Origin: Lentibacillus siamensis
Lineage (GTDB): Bacteria; Bacillota; Bacilli; Bacillales; Amphibacillaceae
Assembly (NCBI RefSeq): GCF_039522605.1
Contig: NZ_BAAADS010000025.1
Span: 537,886 to 601,885, forward strand
DNA length: 64,000 nt
Direction of reading: 5' to 3'
The position numbers and the translations under genes were made by a program. Each line of letters begins with the position of its first letter. The first letter of the stretch is position 1. Shown piece after piece: positions 25,150-31,962 of this stretch. The notes below the pieces were generated by a model. It was given only the letters and a program-made list of their open reading frames with translations, ran no database searches and was not told where the DNA came from.

Positions 25150-26169
25150 TTATTTTAATTCTCTTATTTTTTGCAGCATGTCAACAACCCCAATTTCTTT
25201 TGCAAATTTCTCTTGAATGGGTTTCGCTATTTCAATAAAAGGCTGCCGATTGATTTGATTCACAACTGCACCATCTTGAATTGCCTGTTTTTTATATTTC
25301 TCTTCCTGTTTCCGTGTTACCTTCCGTTCCTTCTTAACTGACGCTTTTGCAGCTTGCAGGATAACCTTTTGATGTTCTTCAGAATACTTATCAAATTTCT
25401 CACCGTTAATTAACATAAATCTTGTTGTATAATCATGCCCTGTCTCCGTTATATATTTTCCGTTCGGTGTCGTATGATGGGCTTGCTGGACAAAAAACGG
25501 ATAAGCATTTTCTGCTGAATCAACCACATCCTGCTGCAGTGCCTGATAAAGCTCTCCCCAGGCAACAGATGTCGGAACTGCTCCTGCTTGCTCCCAGAAT
25601 TCTGCTACAACACCGGATGTCTGTGTTCGGATTGTCATACCTTCCAAGTCTTCAATCGATTTCAATGGTTTCTTTCCATAGAAATGCCTGACACCCGCTG
25701 TCCAATAACCTAATAACTTAAAGGAATTATTTGACTTTTCATTCAACATATTGGCCATCTTTTCCCCGACTTTTCCATCAACAACTTTTAACCAATGCTC
25801 ATAGTCTTCAAATAAATACGGTGTGGAGAAAAAACCAATTTCTTCAATACCGGTCTGCGTCATAAATCCCGGTGATGCAACAACTACATCAACTGCTCCC
25901 AATTGAAGCTTTTCCACCAGTTCTGATTCTTCCGTGCCAAGTGTTCCGGCATGTACTTCCACTTCGATCGATCCATTTGATTCTCTTTCCGCCACCTCTT
26001 TGAATTTTAATAATCCTGCTTGATATGGACTATCAGGTGACGTCTGATTATGTGCTGCAATTATTTTTATCTTTCCATCTCCATCAGCATCAACTTGATC
26101 CGAGCAAGAAGTCAAAATGGCGGCAGATGCTATCAAAATTAAAATGAAAGCGCATTTAATTTTACGCAT
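25150..26169 (-). CDS. dctP: TRAP substrate-binding lipoprotein (DctP)
   Basis: 339 residues. A lipoprotein signal peptide ends at the lipobox LTSC (Cys 22), so the mature protein is anchored outside the membrane. AHNQTSPDSPYQAGLLKF, LQLGAVDVV and the conserved RTQTSGVVAEFWEQAGA stretch, with the Arg that binds the substrate carboxylate, are DctP features. The ligand is therefore probably a carboxylate such as a sugar acid. The ATG at 26169 has GAGGGGAG upstream. It is the fourth gene of the operon. Confidence 0.92.
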   Translation of the reverse strand: MRKIKCAFILILIASAAILTSCSDQVDADGDGKIKIIAAHNQTSPDSPYQAGLLKFKEVAERESNGSIEVEVHAGTLGTEESELVEKLQLGAVDVVVASPGFMTQTGIEEIGFFSTPYLFEDYEHWLKVVDGKVGEKMANMLNEKSNNSFKLLGYWTAGVRHFYGKKPLKSIEDLEGMTIRTQTSGVVAEFWEQAGAVPTSVAWGELYQALQQDVVDSAENAYPFFVQQAHHTTPNGKYITETGHDYTTRFMLINGEKFDKYSEEHQKVILQAAKASVKKERKVTRKQEEKYKKQAIQDGAVVNQINRQPFIEIAKPIQEKFAKEIGVVDMLQKIRELK

Positions 26170-26203
26170 GATTACGAACTCCCCTCTCTATTGCCAAAAT
26201 CAT

Positions 26204-26836
26204 TCACCGTTCACCCAGTTTTGCAACAACGTTTTTCGCGTTGGCTGTTAATTGTTGATAGTCTTCATTTATTTGCAATTTTTTTGCGTTTACCAGACTG
26301 CTGCCAAGTCCTGCTGCCGCAGCCCCTTCAGCAAAATAGTCATTCATGTTTTCTATCGTTATACCTCCAGTCACCATTGCCTGTACATGTGGAAGCGGCC
26401 CTAAAATATTTTTAATATAATCAGGTCCGAATGTATTTGCTGGAAAGATCTTCACCATTTTTGCTCCGTGCTCATATGCGGTCAAAATTTCCGTTGGCGT
26501 CATAACGCCAGGGATATTCAATACATTGTACCGGTTTGTGAATGCCAGGATGTCTATGTTTAACGCAGGTGAGACGACAAATTTCGCACCGGCCGCCAGC
26601 GTTTTTTGCGCCGTTTCAGGATCTAAAACGGTGCCAGCTCCAATACATACTTCGTTTCCCATATGGTTTACCGCTGTTTCAATCACGCCTTCTGCATTCG
26701 GGGTCTCCGCAGTAATCTCTGCTATTTTCACGCCTCCTGCAGCTAACGCTTCAAGAATTGGTACAATCGATTGCTTATCAGCATGACGTATAACCGCCAC
26801 TATCTTTTGTTCGAGTATCATTTCCATTGGTGTCAT
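26204..26836 (-). CDS. eda: KDPG/KHG aldolase
   Basis: 210 residues, ATG at 26836 after GGAGGTGATT. EITAETPNAEG near residues 37-47 contains the catalytic Glu region, IGAGTVLDPETA follows, and AKMVKIFPANTFGPDYIKN near 130-148 contains the Schiff-base lysine. The enzyme splits 2-dehydro-3-deoxy-6-phosphogluconate into pyruvate and glyceraldehyde 3-phosphate. It pairs with the kinase in the same operon to form the lower Entner-Doudoroff branch. No dehydratase or oxidoreductase that would make KDG is in the operon. Confidence 0.93.
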   Translation of the reverse strand: MTPMEMILEQKIVAVIRHADKQSIVPILEALAAGGVKIAEITAETPNAEGVIETAVNHMGNEVCIGAGTVLDPETAQKTLAAGAKFVVSPALNIDILAFTNRYNVLNIPGVMTPTEILTAYEHGAKMVKIFPANTFGPDYIKNILGPLPHVQAMVTGGITIENMNDYFAEGAAAAGLGSSLVNAKKLQINEDYQQLTANAKNVVAKLGER

Positions 26837-26848
26837 CCAATCACCTCC

Positions 26849-27406
26849 CTATTCCAAGTTTGCATGTTTTTGAACCAGGTCTGAACTTTCATTACGCTCC
26901 GGAAATTGCTGCAGGAGATAAACAACTATTGCGTCCAATAGCAAGTGTGCAGATTGGTCAAATTGACTCCCAAGCGGTTGAATGGTTTCCGGTTCTGATG
27001 GAAGGCGTTTCTTTGTCGCTGCCGGAATCCTCAAAGTGCAGTCACTAAGCGTTCCAATCGGTGACGCTTCATTCGTTGTAAGCAGAACAACTCTGGCATC
27101 AATTTCTTTTGCTTTTGTCGCGTATTGTTTTAACGTAGCCGTGCTTCCGGATCCTGAAATAATAAGCAATACATCATCTGATGCAATACTTGGCGTTATG
27201 GACTCTCCAACGACATACACATGAAAACCTATATGCATTAGCCTTATCGCAAACATTTTTCCAACGGCTCCTGACCGTCCAGTCCCGGCAATAAAAATTT
27301 GTCTTGCCTCTTGCAGTTCTTTTGCTGCTTTCACTGCCTGATCAGTATCCACCTGATCAAGTACTTCTGTTACCTCGTTAACCACTGTATCTGTTATGTT
27401 TTTCAA
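26849..27406 (-). CDS. hxlB: 6-phospho-3-hexuloisomerase (SIS domain)
   Basis: 185 residues starting at a TTG at 27406 supported by GGGAGG seven bases before it. A single SIS sugar-isomerase domain has IAGTGRSGAVGKMFAIRLMH near residues 38-57 and ISGSGSTATLKQ near 83-94, both typical of PHI. It interconverts 3-hexulose 6-phosphate and fructose 6-phosphate, the partner reaction of hexulose-phosphate synthase, which is encoded six genes downstream. In most genomes the two genes are adjacent; here they are the second and ninth genes of one operon. Confidence 0.88.
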   Translation of the reverse strand: MKNITDTVVNEVTEVLDQVDTDQAVKAAKELQEARQIFIAGTGRSGAVGKMFAIRLMHIGFHVYVVGESITPSIASDDVLLIISGSGSTATLKQYATKAKEIDARVVLLTTNEASPIGTLSDCTLRIPAATKKRLPSEPETIQPLGSQFDQSAHLLLDAIVVYLLQQFPERNESSDLVQKHANLE

Positions 27407-27426
27407 TTTAGTTCCTCCCTTTTGTT

Positions 27427-28431
27427 TTAGCAGGATTCCCGTGTAATAAGTGTCGGCTCAAACCTGTATATTCCAAAAACTTCTTCATTGCTTTTATCCC
27501 TGATTAAACTTAATAATAATTCTGCTGCCTTCTTCCCCATCTGAAATGCCGGCTGGGCTATTGTAGTTAGGGAGGGGGTATAAATTCCTGCGAACGACAC
27601 ATCATCAATACCTATCAAGGCGATATCTTTTGGAATAGCAAGATGATGTTTTTTCGTATATGCTAAAACCTCCAGTAAAACCCGATCATTCGATGCCACA
27701 ATTGCTTCAGGGGGACTGGCTTGCGTTAGCATGTTATGAATTTTATCTGCTAATTCCGTTAATTCCCCGCTTACCAGGAGATTGGGGTTTAATGGTATTC
27801 CGTTTTTTTCCAATGCCTGTTTGTATCCATCCATTCTTTCTAATCTTGGGGTTACACATGTATGAATGGGAGGAGAAATCATTCCGATTTTTCGGTACCC
27901 TCTCTCCACCAGTTGACCAACAGCAAGTGATGATGCCTTTACATTATCGGTCATAATAGTTGGGATTTGTACATCTTTCAGAATTCTATCCATAAACACA
28001 ACAGGAAACTTAGCATCTATTAATTTTTTGTACAGCTCAACATTCCCGCCGGTAGGAAAAGCAATTATTCCATCCACCTGTTTAGCACGCAGCATGTCGA
28101 TATAACGCTTCTCTTTTACAGGATCGTCATCTGCATTGCAGACAATAATTTGAAAATCCGATTCATTGCAATAATCTTCAATCGCCCGAATCACCTGCGT
28201 GGAAAACACGTGAAGAATATTCGCAACAATTACTCCAATCGTCTTCGTGGACTTTTGCTTCAAACTTCTTGCTACTATATTGGGACTGTAACCCAATTCC
28301 TCAATTGCCTTTTCAATTTTCCCCTTTGTTTCCGCTCCCATATAATCGTAGCGCTTATTTAAAAATTGGGACACGGTACTCTTTGAAACGCCAGCATGCT
28401 TTGCGACATCAGCCATCGTTATCGTTTTCAT
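27427..28431 (-). CDS. LacI-family transcriptional regulator of the sugar-acid operon
   Basis: 334 residues from the ATG at 28431 (GGGAG seven bases before); a longer frame from 28461 adds ten residues without a ribosome site. The N-terminal HTH is textbook: TMADVAKHAGVSKSTVSQFLNKR at residues 4-26, with the hinge SPNIVARSLKQK. The remainder is a periplasmic-binding-like effector domain. It is the first gene of the operon and the promoter carries two overlapping palindromes, so autoregulation by an operon metabolite is likely. Resembles KdgR in context; the effector is not known. Confidence 0.92.
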   Translation of the reverse strand: MKTITMADVAKHAGVSKSTVSQFLNKRYDYMGAETKGKIEKAIEELGYSPNIVARSLKQKSTKTIGVIVANILHVFSTQVIRAIEDYCNESDFQIIVCNADDDPVKEKRYIDMLRAKQVDGIIAFPTGGNVELYKKLIDAKFPVVFMDRILKDVQIPTIMTDNVKASSLAVGQLVERGYRKIGMISPPIHTCVTPRLERMDGYKQALEKNGIPLNPNLLVSGELTELADKIHNMLTQASPPEAIVASNDRVLLEVLAYTKKHHLAIPKDIALIGIDDVSFAGIYTPSLTTIAQPAFQMGKKAAELLLSLIRDKSNEEVFGIYRFEPTLITRESC

Positions 28432-28464
28432 CGTATTACTCCCATATTTACTTATTCTCATTTC

Positions 28465-28493
28465 ACTAAATCGGTTTACTAAATCGATTTAGT
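28465..28493. promoter_or_regulatory. Two overlapping LacI-type operators
   Basis: ACTAAATCGATTTAGT at 28478-28493 is a perfect 16-base palindrome with the central CG typical of LacI-family sites. A second copy with two mismatches, ACTAAATCGGTTTACT, lies at 28465-28480 and shares three bases with the first. Both lie just downstream of the -10 box of the operon promoter, where a bound repressor would block transcription. Confidence 0.75.
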
Positions 28494-28496
28494 GAA

Positions 28497-28525
28497 AGTA
28501 TAAAATAAATGAAAACGTTTTACAA
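28497..28525 (-). promoter_or_regulatory. Promoter of the sugar-acid operon, with a cre-like site
   Basis: On the minus strand TTGTAA (28525-28520) and TATACT (28502-28497) are separated by exactly 17 bases, a good sigma-A promoter. The sequence TGTAAAACGTTTTCA covering the -35 box resembles a catabolite-control (CcpA) site with one extra base, or a further LacI-family half-site pair. Together with the operators this suggests repression both by the local regulator and by preferred carbon sources. Confidence 0.65.
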
Positions 28526-28598
28526 GGGGGGATCCAAATTTTATTTTTTTACTGCAAAGAAGGATTTCTCCCCATGTTTCAGACAAACGGTTTTCAGC

Positions 28599-28632
28599 AA
28601 AGAGCTGCATCCTGTTAAAGATGCAGCTCTTT
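28599..28632 (-). terminator. Terminator of the NERD gene
   Basis: AAAGAGCTGCATC and GATGCAGCTCTTT form a perfect 13-base stem, about 35 bases past the stop of the NERD-domain gene. Confidence 0.85.
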
Positions 28633-28667
28633 AAAATAATAGTTTCATTCTCCAAGTGATTCTACTT

Positions 28668-29636
28668 TCAATAAACACCTTCCTTGTGCAGGTAATTTAT
28701 ATTTTCCAGGGCCTCTTTCGTTTCCCAAAGAATCGCTTGTGAATACTTTTTCTGTTCACCATTAAGCTGGTCACGGAAGTATTGCCGTATCTGTGTTTCC
28801 CCTATTAATCTGGGAACATTTTGATTGTCAGACAGGTCAATTACACCATCTGAACCTTTATCGGAGGAATAACCAAAATACACAATTGGCGTAATAAAAT
28901 TTGTTCTGCCAAACTGTTCATAAATATAGTCCCTCAATGTATATGCCGTTGTCATAACCTGTTGTATTGGATCGCCATAAGATTTGATTATGATTTTTCT
29001 TTCATCATATTCCTGATCCGGGACAAACACCAGCGTATGTTTTTTCCGTGATGACCGATTTCGCGATGTCATCATATCTGCAATGAATGAAAACGATCCG
29101 GCATTTTCCTCTGTCAAACCATGAACGATTTTCCCTTGCCAGTACTTGGTTTCCACGACATAAATGCCGGTTGGCAACAATATCAAATGATCAATTTGAC
29201 GCGTTTTTAAATTCCCGTTTTCCTCAAAAGGTATATAGAGATTGGGTAATATAAACATGTCATCATCAGAAATAATGCCTTCCCGGACCAGTTCACTTTT
29301 CAATTGCTCCAAAATTTGATGCGTGATAATTTCGCCGGCATTCCGGGAATACCGTTGTAAATCGGTTATATTTTTATTCAATTTGCCAATATGTTGATTA
29401 AGGGTTTGTATATCCCTTAAGTAATACTGTTCAAGTTCAGCCGTTTTCTCCAGCCATTCATTTTCCTGGTCATGATAGGAAGATCTGAAATCTTCTTCTG
29501 CTGCGGCAATCTCCAGCTGGTGCTTTTTCATTGTTTTTGCTTCTCGTTTATTTGTGCTTTTTTTTAAACGGAAAATGTACCAGACACATCCGATTAAACC
29601 GATACATAAAATACCTATCGCAATATTGTAAAGCAT
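28668..29636 (-). CDS. Membrane-anchored NERD-domain protein
   Basis: 322 residues from the ATG at 29636 (AGGGTGG before it; a GTG two codons upstream is possible). One membrane segment at about residues 4-22 is followed by a coiled-coil region (about 35-105). The NERD nuclease-related domain holds RQIDHLILLPTGIYVVETKYWQGKI near 140-165, with the D...ExK pattern of a PD-(D/E)XK-like active site. Such proteins are thought to process DNA, often near the membrane. It stands alone with its own terminator. Function beyond the domain is unknown. Confidence 0.8.
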   Translation of the reverse strand: MLYNIAIGILCIGLIGCVWYIFRLKKSTNKREAKTMKKHQLEIAAAEEDFRSSYHDQENEWLEKTAELEQYYLRDIQTLNQHIGKLNKNITDLQRYSRNAGEIITHQILEQLKSELVREGIISDDDMFILPNLYIPFEENGNLKTRQIDHLILLPTGIYVVETKYWQGKIVHGLTEENAGSFSFIADMMTSRNRSSRKKHTLVFVPDQEYDERKIIIKSYGDPIQQVMTTAYTLRDYIYEQFGRTNFITPIVYFGYSSDKGSDGVIDLSDNQNVPRLIGETQIRQYFRDQLNGEQKKYSQAILWETKEALENINYLHKEGVY

Positions 29637-29953
29637 ATGCACCCACCCTATGTTAATGGTACGTATTTCAATAGTAACAAATTGATCACAGTGAAACTAG
29701 TAGCTTTTTCCAACAGCAGCATATTATTGTTTTACTGCTGTGAACAAAACAGTTACCCGTACTATTCATTTCCCATCATTCGTTTTTTAAAAACCGTATA
29801 CGATGGAAGCGGGCGCTTTCGTGTCCAGCAATGGCACCATTATCTAAAACTGGAAATCGCTCGCTTTACAGGGATAAGGAATCTGTCCCTAGGCCCGGTT
29901 TAAGATTCGTTTTTGCGGATAGACTAAGGGGAAAAATCGGAAAGGTCGGTTTT
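29637..29953. other. Intergenic region without recognisable feature
   Basis: This 317-base gap separates the divergent NERD and DUF1360 genes and must contain their promoters. I see no convincing gene, repeat or structured element. A short stretch (TCGCTCGCTTTACAGGG) has mixed composition but no open frame with a ribosome site. Confidence 0.4.
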
Positions 29954-30325
29954 ATGGAACTGGACATCACCTGGATGGGTTTTATCATGCTGATACTGGC
30001 CAGCTATCGCCTGACACATCTGATTGTTTTCGACAAAATAACGGAATTTATCCGCAAACCGTTTTTAACAACGAAAAAAATCACCGCGACTGAAACAAAG
30101 GCAGTTCCCAAATCCAAAGTCGGCTATCTCCTTACTTGTTACTGGTGCACAGGAATCTGGAGTGCCATCTTATTAGGGCTGACCTACTTGTGGATTCCAT
30201 ATATAGCCAAGTATTTTATCTTGATTCTAGCCATCGCCGGCGGTCAGGCCATCCTTGAATCATTTGTCGGTGTAAACATAAAGCGGACTGCTTTGTATGC
30301 CGAGGAAACAGAGGAATTACAATAA
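29954..30325 (+). CDS. DUF1360 membrane protein
   Basis: 123 residues from the ATG at 29954 (AAAGGTC upstream). MELDITWMGFIMLILASYRLTHLIVFDKI opens with a membrane segment followed by the family's conserved R-x-T-x-L pattern. LTCYWCTGIWSAILLG near residue 62 has the CxxC-type motif of DUF1360, and a third segment follows near 85. Relatives occur in sporulating Bacillaceae. No enzymatic motif is present and the role is unknown. It converges on the DUF3889 gene and they share a terminator. Confidence 0.78.
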   Translation: MELDITWMGFIMLILASYRLTHLIVFDKITEFIRKPFLTTKKITATETKAVPKSKVGYLLTCYWCTGIWSAILLGLTYLWIPYIAKYFILILAIAGGQAILESFVGVNIKRTALYAEETEELQ

Positions 30326-30357
30326 AAAAAGGGCAGATAAACAACACGACACACGAG

Positions 30358-30393
30358 CGCCCGGATCTGATTCAGCAGTCTGGTCACCGGGCG
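30358..30393. terminator. Convergent terminator between DUF1360 and DUF3889 genes
   Basis: CGCCCGG and CCGGGCG form a GC-rich stem around a 22-base loop, followed by ATTTT on the plus strand. Confidence 0.6.
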
Positions 30394-30404
30394 ATTTTAA
30401 AGTG

Positions 30405-31046
30405 TTATTCATTTATTTCCTGTACATCAAAAGAGATAATCCGGTCATTTGCTGCATTATAGACAACTGTACCACGCACTTTCACCCGTTCCTGTGGTGA
30501 CTCCAGGATATAATCGTATGTTTCCCGAATTTGATTCCCGGCCAATTGTGTCTCACCGCTTTTATCGTATTCCAAAACATTATAATTCGGATACCCGACC
30601 TGGACTACTTCAAGCAAATATTTTCCCCATTCCTGTGCTTCCAGTTCGGGGACAGGGGTTATCTCCACATTAATTATTCCCTGACTCGGATTTGCACCGA
30701 GTGCGGTGAATGCCAGCCTATGCAAATTAATCCGGTTCGGCGGATAACCACGTACTTCATCAACAACGGTAACAATTATCTCACGTTGCGGGATAGCCGG
30801 ATTTGATACTTTCAGTGATTGACCACATTTAAATGGGGCGTTCGGACTTACCGCGACGGTCATATACTGGTTCGCCGACCAGGGTATACCGCATTTTGTA
30901 ACTGGTCCGCCTTCCGTCCATGTGGCCTGCCCCTGGATGGTTTGCTGTCGATGCGAAAACACCGGATAGCTCTGCGGATATCCATTGTAAGGCATTCTGT
31001 GTTGGGGATGGGGTCCTTGGCCTCCATTTGCATACCAATTCATCAT
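30405..31046 (-). CDS. Double-psi beta-barrel (expansin/RlpA-like) protein with DUF3889 tail
   Basis: 213 residues, ATG at 31046 after AGGAGG. An N-terminal Pro/Tyr/His-rich stretch (about 1-40) precedes a domain with TWTEGGPVTKCGIPW, SLKVSNPA and INLHRLAFTALG, the layout of double-psi beta-barrels of the RlpA/expansin type. The C-terminal 75 residues (LLEVVQVGYPNYNVLEY... VRGTVVYNAANDRIISFDV) match DUF3889. No classical signal peptide is visible, so it may be a spore- or mother-cell protein rather than secreted. The function is unproven. Confidence 0.72.
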   Translation of the reverse strand: MMNWYANGGQGPHPQHRMPYNGYPQSYPVFSHRQQTIQGQATWTEGGPVTKCGIPWSANQYMTVAVSPNAPFKCGQSLKVSNPAIPQREIIVTVVDEVRGYPPNRINLHRLAFTALGANPSQGIINVEITPVPELEAQEWGKYLLEVVQVGYPNYNVLEYDKSGETQLAGNQIRETYDYILESPQERVKVRGTVVYNAANDRIISFDVQEINE

Positions 31047-31129
31047 TTGTTTACCTCCTGTCTGGTTATATAGCCTGCTGTTACCATATGCACATGGGAG
31101 GTTGGCCTGTGATGTTGGTTTTTTCGCGG

Positions 31130-31853
31130 GCGGTTGATGTTTCTCTTTTGCGGTTGATATTCGTCCCTTTGCGGTTGATGTTTCTCTTTTGCGGTTGATA
31201 TTCGTCCCTTTGCGGTTGATGTTTCTCTTTTGCGGTTGATATTCGTCCCTTTGCGGTTGATGTTTCTCTTTTGCGGTCGATGTTTGCCCCTTTGCGGTTG
31301 ATGTTTCGTCGCGGGCGGTTGATGTTCCTCTTTTGCGGTTGATGTTTGCCCCTTTGCCGTTGATGTTTCCTCGCGGGCGGTTGATGTTCCTCTTTTGCGG
31401 TCGATGTTTGCCCCTTTGCCGTTGATGTTTCGCCCCGGGCGGTTGATGTTCCTCTTTTGCGGTCGATGTTTACCACTTTGCCGTTGATGTTTCGTCCCGG
31501 GCGGTTGATGTTCCTCTTTTGCGGTCGATGTTTACCACTTTGCCGTTGATGTTTCGCCCCGGGCGGTTGATGTTCCTCTTTTGCGGTCGATGTTTGCCCC
31601 TTTGCGGTTGATGTTTCGTCCCGGGCGGTTGATGTTCCTCTTTTGCGGTTGATGTTTACTCCTTTGCGGTTGATGTTTCGCCCCGGGCGGTTGATGTTTC
31701 GCCCCGGGCGGTTGATGTTTCTCTTTTGCGGTTGATGTTTACCCTCTTGCGGTCGATGTTTACCACTTTGCCGTTGATGTTCCTCTTTTGCGGTTGATGT
31801 TTGCCCCTTTGCCGTTGATGTTTCCTCCCAGGCGGTCAATATTTTCCTTGTCT
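31130..31853. repeat. 35-unit minisatellite, 20-21 bp period
   Basis: This fills the 916-base gap 31047-31962. About 35 head-to-tail units begin with the constant core CGGTTGATGTT (variants CGGTCGATGTT, CCGTTGATGTT, CGGTTGATATT) and end with one of a few tails: TCTCTTTTG, CCTCTTTTG, GCCCCTTTG, ACCACTTTG, CGTCCCGGG, CGCCCCGGG. Units are 20 or 21 bases. The 5' part alternates two tails; the middle shows a higher-order 62-base pattern (20+21+21). All frames are open on the minus strand because the core contains no stop, but nothing supports translation. Confidence 0.95.
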
Positions 31854-31897
31854 AAAACAAAAATTCACTCAGGAACAAAATCAGAACAATCCTTATA

Positions 31898-31935
31898 GGA
31901 ACGGGGCGGAATCAAATGCCGCCCTGTTAATTTTT
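31898..31935. terminator. Hairpin after the MoxR/VWA operon
   Basis: AACGGGGCGG and CCGCCCTGTT form a 10-base stem just past the last VWA gene. The T-run lies on the plus-strand side, so it is less typical for the minus-strand operon, but the position fits termination. Confidence 0.6.
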
Positions 31936-31962
31936 TCAGTTCATTTCAGGTCCACGAAATTC

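Noticed and set aside
31081..31839. Open frame of about 250 codons on the minus strand across the minisatellite
   Set aside because: It is made only of the repeat, whose core lacks stops in every frame on that strand. The 20-base units shift the frame, so there is no consistent peptide repeat, and no ribosome site precedes the ATG.
31130..31853. CRISPR array
   Set aside because: Units are 20-21 bases without unique spacers of about 30 bases, the tails recur from a small set, and no cas gene is nearby.
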